Below are positions 23,801 to 36,211 of a DNA stretch of 64,000 nucleotides, piece after piece. The stretch is from Hemileia vastatrix (Eukaryota; Basidiomycota; Pucciniomycetes; Pucciniales; Zaghouaniaceae). Below the pieces are notes generated by a model that made no database searches, had not been told where the DNA came from, and saw only the letters and a list, made by a program, of their open reading frames with translations. The translations under genes were made by a program, and so were the position numbers. Position 1 is the stretch's first letter; the number at the start of each line of letters is the position of its first letter. The stretch is taken from NCBI GenBank assembly GCA_030280995.1, contig JASXTE010000007.1, positions 19,259,501 to 19,323,500 on the forward strand. Direction: 5' to 3'.

Positions 23801-24171
23801 ATTAATATATAAACAACTAATATATATCAATATCTTTAGTTTTAAAGTAATGACACTTCCTCTAGCCAAAATGCGCATAAATCTAGAAACAAATGTTTGG
23901 GACTTTCCACAAGTGTAGGCCAATGAACCTCATGAAACAAATAAATGTTTTCATGATTCCTATTTATACAACACAAGGTTGTAAACCCATTACTTTACTT
24001 TAGGAATTTGAAATATAAGAGTTATTTATAAAAAATTTATGAAAAATTAAAAATTATTTGAAGATTCTACTCATCCCCATACTTTTTTTATCTACTTAAA
24101 GTTTTTTTATATTTGTTAAATTTACCATCTTTTTTTACCTTGTTTATTTGGTGGATTAATTTTTGACTGAT
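23801..24171. other. AT-rich spacer, no gene seen
   Basis: No supportable frame. It lies directly downstream of the stop codon of the Tet-like relic. Confidence 0.4.
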
Positions 24172-24754
24172 TTAAAAAGAACATCCAAAATGTGTGAACT
24201 CTTGACAAGATTTCAAGCCAAGTGGAGCTTTGGTCGTTTGGTGATGATCCTGAGAAGAGTTCCAAATTGTTTCAATTGGGCCATTTCCCAAACCATAATC
24301 AATCATGCACTGATGTTCTGGAAAATATAAGCCATGTCCATTGATTTTAGCTGGAGATGGTATTGGTTGGCCAGTTATCTAATTGATATATGAGAAAATT
24401 CCAAAAGTAAGATAATTGGCTTCATTCCTATCAATATGAATCTTATTATGGAATACTGAATGAGTAATAATAACATTTGGACATAAAAGAAATTGGTTTC
24501 TAATTTATACCCATTTGTAGTCACACCAATATGGTATTTCAACTTTGGTAGCAAGTTGATGATTCTTTTTGAAAGCTATATTGCAGAGATTTTCGGGGAA
24601 AAGAGCAAAGAAAGTATTAAAAGAAGGTAAGGTGTCCCATAAGCAAAAATCTTAATCTTTTTCAGCTTTAGATAACTTTTTAAGACAAGAATAGATGCTT
24701 ATGTAAACAAAATGAGTGACATAATTTTAAGATTGAAACATATATCATCAGATA
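24172..24754 (-). pseudogene. Tet-like 2OG-Fe(II) oxygenase (TET/JBP family), C-terminal half
   Basis: The minus strand reads FCALFP-type sequence, then LLCPNVIITHSVFHNKIHID. HID (codons at 24430-24438) fits the Fe-binding H-x-D. Next come PIPSPAKINGHGLYFPEHQC and a second histidine in QDHHQTTKAPLG (24241-24246), ending FTHFGCSF and a stop at 24172-24174. Basidiomycete TET/JBP-type enzymes oxidise 5-methylcytosine and are strongly expanded beside transposons. Two in-frame stops (after KWV, and in SYIN-stop-ITG) and a frame change near 24600 show decay. The N-terminal half is at 33601-34235: element B inserted between them, leaving AGATA on both sides. Confidence 0.75.
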
Positions 24755-25933
24755 TGTCAGCCTAGATATACCTAGGAATGAGTATTTCTTATACTTAAAA
24801 TTAGATAACCTTAAGTAAATTAAGCTTATATCTTAAAAATAAGGTTAAAATAATAATATATTTGATTATATTACATATATAAATAATTATTACTCTATTA
24901 TATAAATTATAGTAGTTTAAATAGCTTATCCATAGCCTAATAATACTTATTAAGGTGTTAATGGAGTCATAATATACTTATCTTAAGTGATATGAAGTAA
25001 TTATTGACATACATAAGCTCATATGTGTACATAAATCTCATATTCAGTGAAATATGCAGTATATTATGTATATTTAGGTCTATAAGTGGGTTTTAGCCTC
25101 TTAATAGCCTATAAACTTTGTTTTTCTGCTTATTTGAGGTCATATGGACGAAATCAGTGGACTCACAACGCCTACAGAAGCATAGACATCTATATCAGGC
25201 GCATACACTCAGTTTGGACAACTTAATCTGCTTCCTTGGATGGTTATTCATGGATTTATGGGTTGGGAGGTCATTTCTGGGTTAATGTGGATGGTTGGGG
25301 ATTTTATTGGGGGCTTGGAAATTTTATTTGTTTCCTTTATATGCCTTGGGTTTCATTAAATCTCTTTTTGATTGCTTATTTTACCTGTTTCTTTATGGTA
25401 TCCGCTTTTATCTGGATTTTCTATTTGTGGTATAGATCTGTGTTATCATTAATTGTGTTGGAGGGTCCTTACTAGAGGTCTGGGTATTGAATCTGCTTGA
25501 AGTGGACGCCATGGGGATGTGATGGGCCCTCACAGTGCTGTGATTGCCAGGGATAGCAGTGACATCATCTGGATTGAAGGTCTGTGCACTCCAGGGGATT
25601 TGGGTATAAGTAAGGAGGGATTTTGAATGTTATTTATCATCAATTACTTACTACAATTCAATAAACCACTTCAATACAATTATTAACATTTAGAAATATA
25701 TTATAAAGCCTTTTATAAGTTGATATTATCATTATATAAGCTATAATTATATTCTATTTATCTATTTTCCACCACTAAGCATGCATTTCAATCCAAGTAT
25801 TGTCAGTTTAAATTGAGTATATCGATTTTATTAGTCTTCCCCTGAGGTTTAATCACTAAATAATTTATCAATAAGTAGTAGGACCATAAATAAACACTAC
25901 TATATCATACTTGTATACTAGACTATACTGACA
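24755..25933 (+). mobile_element. Element B 5' LTR (1179 bp)
   Basis: TGTCAG...CTGACA. It has the same length as the 3' LTR at 32422-33600. The preceding five bases AGATA (24750-24754) recur after the 3' LTR (33601-33605), so this is an intact insertion. The LTRs differ by about a dozen changes in the first 200 bp and less thereafter. GTATAAG at 25604-25610 is the likely TATA element. A 79-codon frame (25236-25475) is open in all LTR copies; see findings. Confidence 0.97.
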
Positions 25934-26443
25934 ATTGGGGGTCTTTCCTTATTTTCTACTTATTATTTAGTATAAGCCTTGGGACATGATTTTTACTTAA
26001 GTATAGCTCAAAATAACCAAATATTTGGGTCTGATGCATATTAGTGGGTCATCTTAACTCAGTGATTGCGGAAAAGAACCCTTATAATAATTGTACTAAT
26101 TTTTTATAATAAAAATTAGGTATTTACAGTAGTAACTGTACCCAATATAAACCCAATTTCACTTGGTATTTGGTCACCAATATAACACCCAATAAAATTG
26201 GTATTTGGTTAAAGCTTGGTAAGCTAATAATTCACCCTTATAAAGGTCAATTTAAACTTATTATTTTATTTTTAACAGATTTTTTCGAATTTTTCTTATA
26301 TTTTATTTAAATAAATAAAGATATAAATTCAGGGTAAGCTCCAGTGCTTTTTTATTAGTAATAACATTGCTAATAAATTTTGTCTACTAATTCCATAGAG
26401 TTTTTCCTTTCTGTAGACGTGATATATTGTCATTATTAACAAT
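25934..26443 (+). other. Element B leader
   Basis: Non-coding, AT-rich segment between LTR and gag. It lacks the CAGGACTAA array of elements C and D. At 26135-26210 it repeats CCAAT-T-A-C/GGTATTTGGT (three imperfect copies). The first bases after the LTR (ATTGGGGGTC) would be the primer-binding region; I cannot name the tRNA. Confidence 0.5.
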
Positions 26444-28567
26444 ATGAGTGCTCCTCAGGACAGTGTAAGTGAAAAGCATGCTTATAATACCAGGTCTAAA
26501 GCTAACAAAAACATTGTTCCAGGACATAACCATGGAAGGTCAGTCATACCCCCAGGCAGAGCAAATGAGCATAGAAGAAAAAGACGCACTCTTAAAAAAG
26601 ATTACCATAAAAATGACATCTCCTCCTCTTCAGGATCAACTATCCCATCTGGCAAAACAGGTATTGAAGTTGGAGGAATCAAAGTCCCTCATGCTCAAGG
26701 AGTTAGAGCAATTACAGAACAATTGCAAGGTAGCATTTCAGCAGATGAACAAATCATTGGCAGAGCTAAAGGGAGGCCATCCAAGTCAGCAACCCCCTAT
26801 CCCAGGAGGGTAAAATCACTCCCAGGAGAAAATCCTGGTAGACAAATGGAAGTGGGACAGGTTCCATCAACAATGGACCAGCCAAAGCTGCAACAGGGAT
26901 CCACCACCTCATCTGGCTTCCTCAGTTCACCCTTACAAAGGAAAAAAGCGCCAAAAATCAGGACTGGCATCAATCCCATGGTAAGAAGATTACCCTCTCA
27001 GATTCAACACAATATTGATAATTACAATATAGGTAATCCTATTGATGTTAAATCTGTGCAGAAAATAGAGGAGGATTTAAGAAATTTAGGTTTTAGAGTA
27101 GATACACCTGACTTGTCTTTTGTCCACAATAACAGTACTATTTACAATGATAATACAGTTAACCCTCAGTTGCAACCACCTACTAGTGAGATGAGAAGTT
27201 CACAGGAGAGTGAGAGAATTGAAAAGAAAGACATGGAATATTTTAACAATAATCCAACTGTCCATAGAATTGTTTCAGCATTGTGGAATAGAATGACTGA
27301 TTGTGAGTAACAGACAGTTAAGCTCACTAGTGATACAATTTCATCCTTGACATTAAACATTTCTCAATTAGCAACACTTAACAAAGAATTAGAGAAAGAA
27401 CATTTGTCTCTAACTCTTAAATATGATTCATTGAGTAATAAATATGATGAACTTTCAAACAAATTCTGTGAGTTAGAAAAATTATATGAAGCACATTTGT
27501 TGAAAACTGAATCAAGAACTGAGTTATATTTTTCCCAGACAAATCAAATTGTCTCTGAATTTCTAGAAAGATTAACTAAAGTTGATATTGAAACTGCCAA
27601 TCTACTAATGAACCAGGATAATTATAAGTATAACCAATATAATAATAATCCTTTCATTGGCAAAAGTGAATCTCATTCCTTCCCTATACCACCACAATTC
27701 AAACCATCAGGTGGTAGTGTCAAATCTGAAAAGTTAAGTCACAAATCTGTACAAGAGGAGATACAAGACCATTTATCAAGAGTGAATGAGTTGTTGAATT
27801 TACCCAAGATTAGTGAAATAAAATCCAATCAGAAGATCTGGCCTAAGATAGATCAGTACCCAACTTATGATGGGGAAGCCAGCTCTGATTGGCAACATTT
27901 TATTCAAAGAATTGACAACTTGAAATTCTCATATAAGTTACCAGATGAAGAGATAACATCAAAATTAATTTCTTTATTTAAGGATGTTGCTTTATTATGG
28001 TTTGAAGCTGTCTTGAGTGAGGGTAAAGATTACTCTTGGGCTGAATGGAAACAACTTATTGAAAAACAATTTGGAGGTTCTAAATTCAGGCTTACTCAGC
28101 AGAGACTTTATGAGAAGACTAGGTATAATCCGTTGAATGGTGACAAACCTATGGTATTTTTAATGAATTTAAATAAAATATTAAAAGCCATTGAGCCTCA
28201 TATGGATTTTAACTTATGGAAAGATAAGATAATATATAAATTACCTATATCTGTCAGAGACATTGTTGTAGCTAGAAGATTAAATGTTACTGAATATTCT
28301 GACTTTATTAATATTTTCAATGAAATATTATTAAGCCATAATTATGAATCAAGGTATTCCACCTATAAAAATAATTTTGAACCTGTAAAAATTCAGAATT
28401 CAAAAACACTTCAGGAGAAGCAGAAAAAACCTACTGCACCTGTAGTACCTAAAAAGTATGAAATAAATACTTGTTATAAGTGTAACAAACCTTGGGTTAA
28501 AGGTCACAAATGTGAGAAAAATATAAATATTGTTGAAAATCAACGTGAATCTGAAACTGAAACTTAA
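26444..28567 (+). pseudogene. Element B: gypsy gag with two short introns, capsid and zinc knuckle
   Basis: Exon 1 is 26444-26464 (MSAPQDS). A 58-bp intron at 26465-26522 has GTAAGT, a GCTAAC branch point (26500-26505) and CCAG. Exon 2 starts at 26523 (DITMEGQSYPQAEQMSIEEK) and encodes a leucine-rich coil (LAKQVLKLEESKSLMLKELE). A stop follows PIPGG near 26813. A second 5' splice site GTAAGA is at 26981 and a likely acceptor ATATAG at 27031-27032. From there one frame runs on with a nonsense TAA at 27308: coiled coil (LNKELEKEHLSLTLKYD), capsid (IWPKIDQYPTYDGEASSDWQ ... FGGSKFRL), then the zinc knuckle CYKCNKPWVKGHKC (C-x2-C-x7-H-x-C) and a TAA at 28565. The unspliced frame 26444-27310 is open but does not match C and D. 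A one-base slip in exon 2 is needed to join intron 2 in phase. Confidence 0.8.
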
Positions 28568-31500
28568 AAAATTAAAGAATCAAGTGATTATGACAGCAAT
28601 ATCTCATATAATGATGAAAATAAAGTCTGTATGTTGGAAGATGATTTGTTAATCTTTGAAAATCCAATATTAAATATGGACTCAAATGAATCTTTAATGA
28701 ATTTTGAGGATGCTGAAATCATTAAGGATATACAAGCTGATAACTTTAGAATGACACCTATCACAGTTGCAGCTATCATTTCTGGTGAAAATGTTAATAT
28801 AGTACTGGACACAGGAGCTTCTGGTTCTGTTTTTTCCACTAATACATTACAGAAAATTTATAGTGAATATAAGTCTAAGCTTGAACCACTTCAAAGTAAA
28901 AATTGGAGAGGTTTTGGATCAGTGCTACACCCCATTGGTAGATACAAAGCTGCTTTTTTCTTTAAACATCAACATGGTTATGTAAGAGTATCTTGTGACT
29001 TTGTAGTAATGGATAATACTAACTGTAGTAACTGTTTTATCATTGGAAATCATATTCTGACTAAATTTGGTGTGAAATTAGACCCTGCTAATAACAATTT
29101 TACAATTGGCATGAATGGTAAAAGGAAATTTAAAATAAATTCTTTTAACACAGTCTTACGCATTGAGTCAGTAACAAATTCTCTGTGTAAAGGAAGAGAA
29201 TCCAATGAGATGGAACTTCTGGAAAAAGAAATTTCAAAAGCATCATTTGGCACTCAGATAAGTAAAGCTGAGAAAGATAATATTTTGGAATTAATTAAAG
29301 CATTTCAAATGGCTTTTGCACATGGTACAAATGTACTTGGCCTTGTAAAAGATCATGAAATGAAAATCACTTTAACCTGTGATATGGATAATATTCCTGC
29401 TAGTTTTAAAAAGAAACCATACCCTGCTTCACCAACGAAGAGGAAAGACATAGAGGATAATATTAAGATGTTATTAAAAATGAAAATTCTTGAAAAGGTT
29501 GAAACTACACCAAAATATTGTGTAATATCACCAGTGCTAATTTCTTATGAGCAAGATAAAGTAAGACTGTGCGGTGATTATAGAGCATTAAATTCATTTA
29601 CAGTAGATGATATTTATCACTTATCAAGGATTGCCTCTATACATACTACCCTCAAAGGTGCTAAGTATATAAGTTGCTTAGATGGAAATAAAGGGTACCA
29701 TCAGATTCCTGTTGAAAAGAATTCACAGAACTTTTTGTTGATAACAACACACATAGGAATTTATAAATATGTTAGGATTCCATTTGGACCAAAAAATGCT
29801 CCATCAGTATTTCAGAAGTTAATGGATATAACATTCCATAATGAAATGATTGAGAGATGTTTAATGGTATACAATGATGACATCATAGTGTTCTCTAAGA
29901 CTTATGATGAACACTTAATCCATTTAAAGAAGGTAATTCAAAAAATGGATGAAGTAAAAATGACCCTTGCATTGAAAAAATTTAAATTTGGGTTTGAATC
30001 TTTACAAGTGCTTGGTCATATTGTATCTGGCTTACAAATATGTGTAGACAAAATAAAGTGGCTGCAATAAAGAATATTGGCATTCTTCAAAATGTAAAGG
30101 ATGTGCAATCTTTTCTTGGTATGTGTGGTTATTATAGACAATATATAAAAAACAACCAATTAATTGCTGCACCATTGAACACACTGATAAAGAAATCAGA
30201 AGCTTTAATTTGGAATAATGAAAGACAACAGGCTTTTGATAAGTTGAAAGAATGTTTAATGACAGCTCCCTTCATGGGATTAACAGATTTCCAATTACCT
30301 TTTGTATTATATACAGATGCAAGTTTTATTGGTCTGGGTGCTGCTTTGCATCAAAAACAACTTATTGAAGGAAAAATGTCAGAAGTAGTAATTTGCTATA
30401 TTTCACGTACTCTAGGAATTAGTGAATTGAAATATGGTGCTACTCAACTTTAATGTTTTGCAGTAGTATGGGCTCTTGATAAGCTACATTATTACCTTGA
30501 AGACCAAAAATTTAAGTTAATAACTGACTGTAGTGCAGTTAAGTCACTCTTAAACATGAAAACTCCTAATAGACTCATGTTTAGATGGCAATTAGCTGTA
30601 CAAGAATACAGAGGACAGATAACTATTACACATAGAGCAGGAACCTTACACTCTAATGTAGATCTGTTATCTAGAGTACCTCTTCCTAATAATGATGATA
30701 ATCCTGCTTATGTTCCTGATTCAGAGATTATTAACATTTATGGCATTTATATTGTAGATTTTGAGGATGAATTCATGCAATCAATTCTTGATATGTATGC
30801 TTCAGATCCTGATTTGAGTAAACTCACTACAATATTAAATGATCCATCTAATGCTTCAATGAATGTTTTAATAAAAACATTACCAAATAAGTATATAGAG
30901 GCATTTGAAAAAGGAAAATTTTCCATTGAGGATGGTTTTATATATTACAGAAAAAAATTAAGTAATGCAATTTTAATTTTCCTTCAATGAAGGAGTTAAT
31001 GTTAAGTATATGTCATGATGATATATTAGCAGGTCATTTTGACTACCATAAAACATTAACCAGATTAAAAAACACAGCTTGGTGGATTAAAATGAATGAG
31101 GATGTTCAGAAATATGTTGAAACATGTGATTCTTGTCAAAAATTTAAAAGATTTACAGGCCAAAGAGCTGGTTTATTACAACAAATTGAGCAACCAAAAG
31201 CTCCATGGGAAATAATTAACATGGACTTTGTAACAGGTTTTCAAATAGCAGGGCATAAGAGTTATAACTCCTGCTGGGTAATTTTAGATAGATTTACAAA
31301 GATGTGTAAATTTATTCCTACCCACAAAGAGTTTTCTGCAAAGGATTTAACTTTTTTATGGTGGACACAAATGTTAAATATAGCAGGTTTCCCCAAAGCA
31401 ATAGTTTCTGACAGAGATCCTAAATTTACTTCTGAGTTCTGGACATCACTTATGGATGTTTCAGGGTGTCAATTAAAACTTTCTACAGCACACCAACCAC

Positions 31501-32303
31501 AATCTGATGGGCTAGCAAAAAGAATGATACAAACTTTAGAAGATATGATAAGAAGATATTGTGCTTTTGGTCTTAACTTTAAAGACAATGACAAATTCAT
31601 GCATGATTGGGTAGCCCTTGTCCCAGGTTTAGAATTTGCATACAATAGTAAAGTACATTCTGTCACTGGCAAAAAGCCATTTGAGTTATGGTTGGGTTAT
31701 GTATCTAATACCCCTGCTAAAACTCTTAATAAATAACCTAGATTGGATATCCATCCAGATACTAAATCTTTTCATCAAATGCAAGAATTATGCAGAAAAC
31801 ATGCGCAAGAATGTATAAATAAGGCGTTTGAGTATGAAAAGAAAAGATGGGATAAAGCCCATAAAGAACAAATTTTCAAAGAGGGTGATGAAGTCCTTAT
31901 TTCAACACTACATTTTAATTTAAATGGTAATATTAAATTGAAAGATCCATTCATTGGGCCATTTGTAGTTAAAAAGATGGTTGGTAACAATGCTGTTGAG
32001 GTTATTCTATATGCTCCACATGATAGAAATCATCCAGTATTTCCTATTTCTCTTATATAACCATACCATTCTAATGATACTGCTCTATTTCCAAGAAGAT
32101 TAGGAAGGCATAAACAGCAACCTGAAGAAATAGTTGAAAAGGCAGAAGTTGAAAAAATACTTAAAAAGAGACCCCTTACTGAAGAAAAGGGAGTTGAGTA
32201 TCTATTAAGATTTAAAAATAGATCAAATGAATATGACCAGTGGATTCCAGAAAATGAAATCTCTGATCTTAAAAATCTCTTGAAAAAATTTAAATCAAAA
32301 TAA
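28568..32303 (+). pseudogene. Element B: gypsy protease-RT-RNase H-integrase-chromodomain with stops and frameshifts
   Basis: This continues the gag frame after the TAA at 28565. The protease has VLDTGASGSVFS (about 28805). RT has LCGDYRALN, LDGNKGYHQIP and YNDDI, with Asn at the variable position of the catalytic Y-x-D-D where A, C and D have Ile. Damage: a one-base loss near 30048, a nonsense TAA at 30451, a frameshift near 30980, TAA at 31734 and TAA at 32058. RNase H (LYTDASFIGLGAAL), HHCC (HDDILAGH ... CDSCQ), the core D-D-E (MDFVTG, SDRDPKF, DGLAKRM, where Lys replaces the usual Glu) and a chromodomain-like end (EVEKILKKRPLTEEKGVEYL) are all recognisable. The chromodomain is the usual chromatin-targeting module of chromoviruses. 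Confidence 0.92.
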
Positions 32304-32409
32304 TACTGTTTATTCAGTATATGTATTATAAAAAATTTTAAAAATTATTTTTCTATTTCACTCCTTACTTTTAATTAAAATGTCTTAACATTTTTTTTAT
32401 TGTTATTTT

Positions 32410-32421
32410 GGGGTGAGGGAG
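32410..32421 (+). other. Polypurine tract of element B
   Basis: GGGGTGAGGGAG immediately before TGTCAG of the 3' LTR. It is nearly the same tract as in elements A and C. Confidence 0.85.
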
Positions 32422-33600
32422 TGTCAGCCTAGATATCCCTAGGACTGAGTATTTCTTATACTTAAAGTAAGATAAACTTAAGTAAATTAAGCTTATATCT
32501 TAAAAATAAGGTTAAAATAATAATATAAATGATTATATTACATATATATATAATTATTACTCTATTATATAAGTTATAATAGTTTAAATAGCTTATACAT
32601 AGCCTAATAATACTTATTAAGGTGTTAATGGAGTCATAATATACTTATCTTAAGTGATATGAAGTAATTATTGACATACATAAGCTCATATGTGTACATA
32701 AATCTCATATTCAGTGAAATATGCAGTATATTATGTATATTTAGGTATATAAGTGGGTTTTAGCCTCTTAATAGCCTATAACCTTTGTTTTTCTGCTTAT
32801 TTTAGGTCATATGGATGAAATCAGTGGACTCACAATGCCTACAGAAGCATAGACATCTATATCAGGCGCATACACTCAGTTTGGACAACTTAATCTGCTT
32901 CCTTGGATGGTTATTCACGGATTTATGGTTTGGGAGGTCATTTCTGGGTTAATGTGGATGCTTGGGGATGTTATTGGGGGCTTGGAAATTTTATTTGTTT
33001 CCTTTATATGCTTTGGGTTTCATTAAATCTCTTTTTGATTGCTTATTTTACCTGTTTCTTTATGGTATCCGCTTTTATCTGGATTTTCTATTTGTGGTTT
33101 AGATCTGTGTTAACATTAATTGTGATGGAGGGTCCTTACTAGAGGTCTGGGTGTTGAATCTGCTTAAAGTGGACGCCATGGGGATGTGATGGGCCCTCAC
33201 AGTGCTGTAATTGCTGGGGATAGCAGTGACATCATCTGGATTTAATGTCTGTGCACTCCAGAGGATTTGGGTATAAGTAAGGAGTGATTTTGAAGGTTAT
33301 TTATCATCAATTACTTACTACAATTCAATAAAACACTTCAATACAATTATTAACATTTAGAAATATATCATAAAGCCTTTTATAAGTTGATATTATCATT
33401 ATATAAGCTATAATTATATTCTATTTATCTATTTTCCACCACTAAGCACGCATTTCAATCCAAGTATTGTGAGTTTAAATTGATTATATCTATTTTATTA
33501 GTCTTCCCCTGAGGTTTAATCACTAAATCACTTATCAATAAGTATTAGGACCATAAATAAACACTATTATATCATACTTATATACTAGACTTTACTGACA
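32422..33600 (+). mobile_element. Element B 3' LTR (1179 bp)
   Basis: Partner of 24755-25933, with the same length and ends (TGTCAG ... CTTTACTGACA). It is followed by the target duplication AGATA (33601-33605). GTATAAG at 33271-33277 matches the other LTRs. Confidence 0.97.
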
Positions 33601-34235
33601 AGATATACCAAGAGAATAGCCTTTAAAAAATCCTGGTCTCAGACCAAATCCAATCATAATACCACCCAAAAATTTTTATTCCTTATTGGTAAGTGAACCA
33701 AAGCCATTTGATATAGTTTTATTATGTGATCAGATATTTAATTAAAGCTTTCATCTTTTGAAACATTAAAAGAATGATTTTTATAAATAAATTGAGGTTT
33801 AAAAGAATTACTGATAACTTCCTTAATTTCATTGTCTCCTGATTTGGTTAAATATTTTAAATCTTCTGGTAACACATTTGGATCGGAATTTTTTTGATCC
33901 AATTTAGTTTCATAGTACTTGATATTTGATATATGGCCAAATAAACAATCCAAATCACCATGGAAAATCTGGGGGTGAACTGCTAGCAATCCCCTCTCTT
34001 TGAACTCCAGAGTGTCTCTTACTGTTCCAGGGTTATTCTCACTTTGTAACAATATACAAAATTGTATTGGAAGTAAATTTATTGTCAGATTGATTAAAGA
34101 CAGAATATCAACTGATTCCAAATTATGCACAAGTTGATCCTCCAGAACTTTATTTTGGTGCTCTGTTGAGCACAAATTGAGCACAAATTGATCTAACCTA
34201 AGCTTATGATTATATAATAATTCAGGATACTTACT
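33601..34235 (-). pseudogene. Tet-like oxygenase relic, N-terminal half (split by element B)
   Basis: The minus strand is open from about 34232 to 33738 (YPELLYNHKLRLDQFVLNLC ... GTVRDTLEFKERGLLAVHPQ). After stops near 33720 it resumes as KFLGGIMIGFGLRPGFFKGY then SLGIS, ending at the AGATA target site. Removing element B and one AGATA joins this to the frame at 24749 and below on the same strand. The G-GRPGF--G--LGI pattern precedes the catalytic half in Tet-like proteins of rust fungi. I infer one gene of about 400 codons, already decayed or decaying when hit. Confidence 0.65.
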
Positions 34236-34539
34236 CTATTAAATTTGATAATAAAATAAAATATTGATGAATTTATATAAAAAATAATTCTTATGTTAGA
34301 TATTAAATTATAAATTTAGGAATCATAGGAGGGCACTTAATAGAACTTAATTATACTATGTGACACCTTAATACTGTATCACACAGTTTGAAACATTTAA
34401 AACAAAATGTGTCATGATGGGCAATGAAATCGCTTAAACAGACACTTTCAAAATTAATACTGACCATAATACACAAATATGAAACCTTGGCATCTATCCA
34501 ATAAAAGATTTTCCTTCTGATAAATGGATTTTTCTCAGT
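34236..34539. other. AT-rich spacer, no gene seen
   Basis: No frame or repeat supported, apart from the transition into the diverged edge of the tandem array. Confidence 0.4.
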
Positions 34540-35034
34540 TACTCCCTGTTAAAAAGTGTCCTTGTGAGGTTTGTCTGACCTTCAGGGGGATAATTTGGCC
34601 ACATCAAACTACTTCTATTTCCATGATTGCCAAAATATCATCCTCATTTCCATCTAAAGAGTTGATCTCATCTGTCTTTGGCTGATAAAAGGGGTCCACC
34701 ACAAGTTTAGCCAAAATTTTGGTGAACACTTTTTTGATGGATAGTGACTAACCGGTGATTTCCAAAATTTTCCACCTGAAGTTAGGCTAAACTTCAGGAG
34801 GATAAATTTATTATGAATACCAAATTAACTGAAGAATACTTTTGCCCTAGCTACTCTGCATCATAAAAGTGTCCAACTGAGGTTTAGCCATAATTTAGGT
34901 AGAAACTTTTGGAAAGGCACAGTCTGATGGGTTTAATATCTATATATGGCAATAATTATGAGTTTTTTATCAACATGGAACTAGAACTAATTTAATATGG
35001 CCAAAGTGTCCACCTGAAGTTTGGCCAAAGTACA

Positions 35035-36211
35035 TTTCAGCCTAGATATCCCTAGGACTGAGTATTTCTTATACTTAAAATAAGATAAACTTAAGTAAAT
35101 TAAGCTTATATCTTAAAAATAAGGTTAAAATAATATATATATGATTATATTACATATATATATAATTATTACTCTATTATATAAATTATAGTAGTTTAAA
35201 TAGCTTATCCATAGCCTAATAATACTTATTAAGGTGTTAATGGAGTCATAATATACTTATCTTAAGTGATATGAAGTAATTATTGACATACATAAGCTCA
35301 TATGTGTACATAAATCTCATATTCAGTGAAATATGCAGTATATTATGTATATTTAGGTCTATAAGTGGGTTTTAGCCTCTTAATAGCCTATAAACTTTGT
35401 TTTTCTGCTTATTTTAGGTTATATGGATGAAATCAGTGGACTCACAACGCCTACAGAATCATAGACATCTATATCAGGCACATACACTCAGTTTGGACAA
35501 CTTAATCTGCTTCCTTGGATGGTTATTCATGGATTTATGGGTTGAGTGGTCATTTCTGGGTTAATGTGGATGCTTGGGGATGTTATTGGGGGCTTTTACA
35601 TTTAATTTTTTTCCTTTATATGCCTTGGGTTTCATTAAATCTCTTTTTGATTGCTTATTTTACCTGTTTCTTTATGGTATCCGCTTTTATCTGGATTTTC
35701 TATTTGTGGTATAGATCTGTGTTATCATTAATTGTGTTGGAGGGTCCTTACTAGAGGTCTGGGTGTTGAATCTGCTTGAAGTGGACGCCATGGGGAGGTG
35801 ATGGGCCCTCACAGTGCTGTAATTTCCGGGGATAGCAGTGACATCATCTGGATTGAAGGTCTGTGCACTCCAGGGGATTTGGGTATAAGTAAGCAGGGAT
35901 TTTGAATGTTATTTATCATCAATTACTTACTACAATTCAATAAACCACTTCAATACAATTATTAACATTTAGAAATATATTATAAAGCCTTTTATAAGTT
36001 GATATTATCATTATATAAGCTATAATTATATTCTATTTATCTATTTTCCACCACTAAGCACGCATTTCAATCCAAGTATTGTGAGTTTTATTTGAGAATA
36101 ACTATTTTATTAGTCTTCCCCTGTGGTTTAAACACTAAATCATTTATTAATAAGTAGTAGGACCATTAATAAATACTATTAAATCATACCAAAATACTAG
36201 ATGCACCGACA
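35035..36211 (+). mobile_element. Solo LTR of the element B family
   Basis: It matches the B LTRs end to end (1177 bp; first bases TTTCAG instead of TGTCAG, last bases CACCGACA). The flanks GTACA (35030-35034) and ATACA (36212-36216) are a near-perfect target duplication. No internal region is present, so it is the product of LTR-LTR recombination. It sits in the diverged edge of the satellite array and is closer to the 3' than to the 5' LTR of element B. Confidence 0.92.

Noticed and set aside
33970..33992. Terminal inverted repeat shared with 45545-45575
   Set aside because: The match coincides with codons LLAVHPQI of the Tet-like relic, so coding homology explains it.
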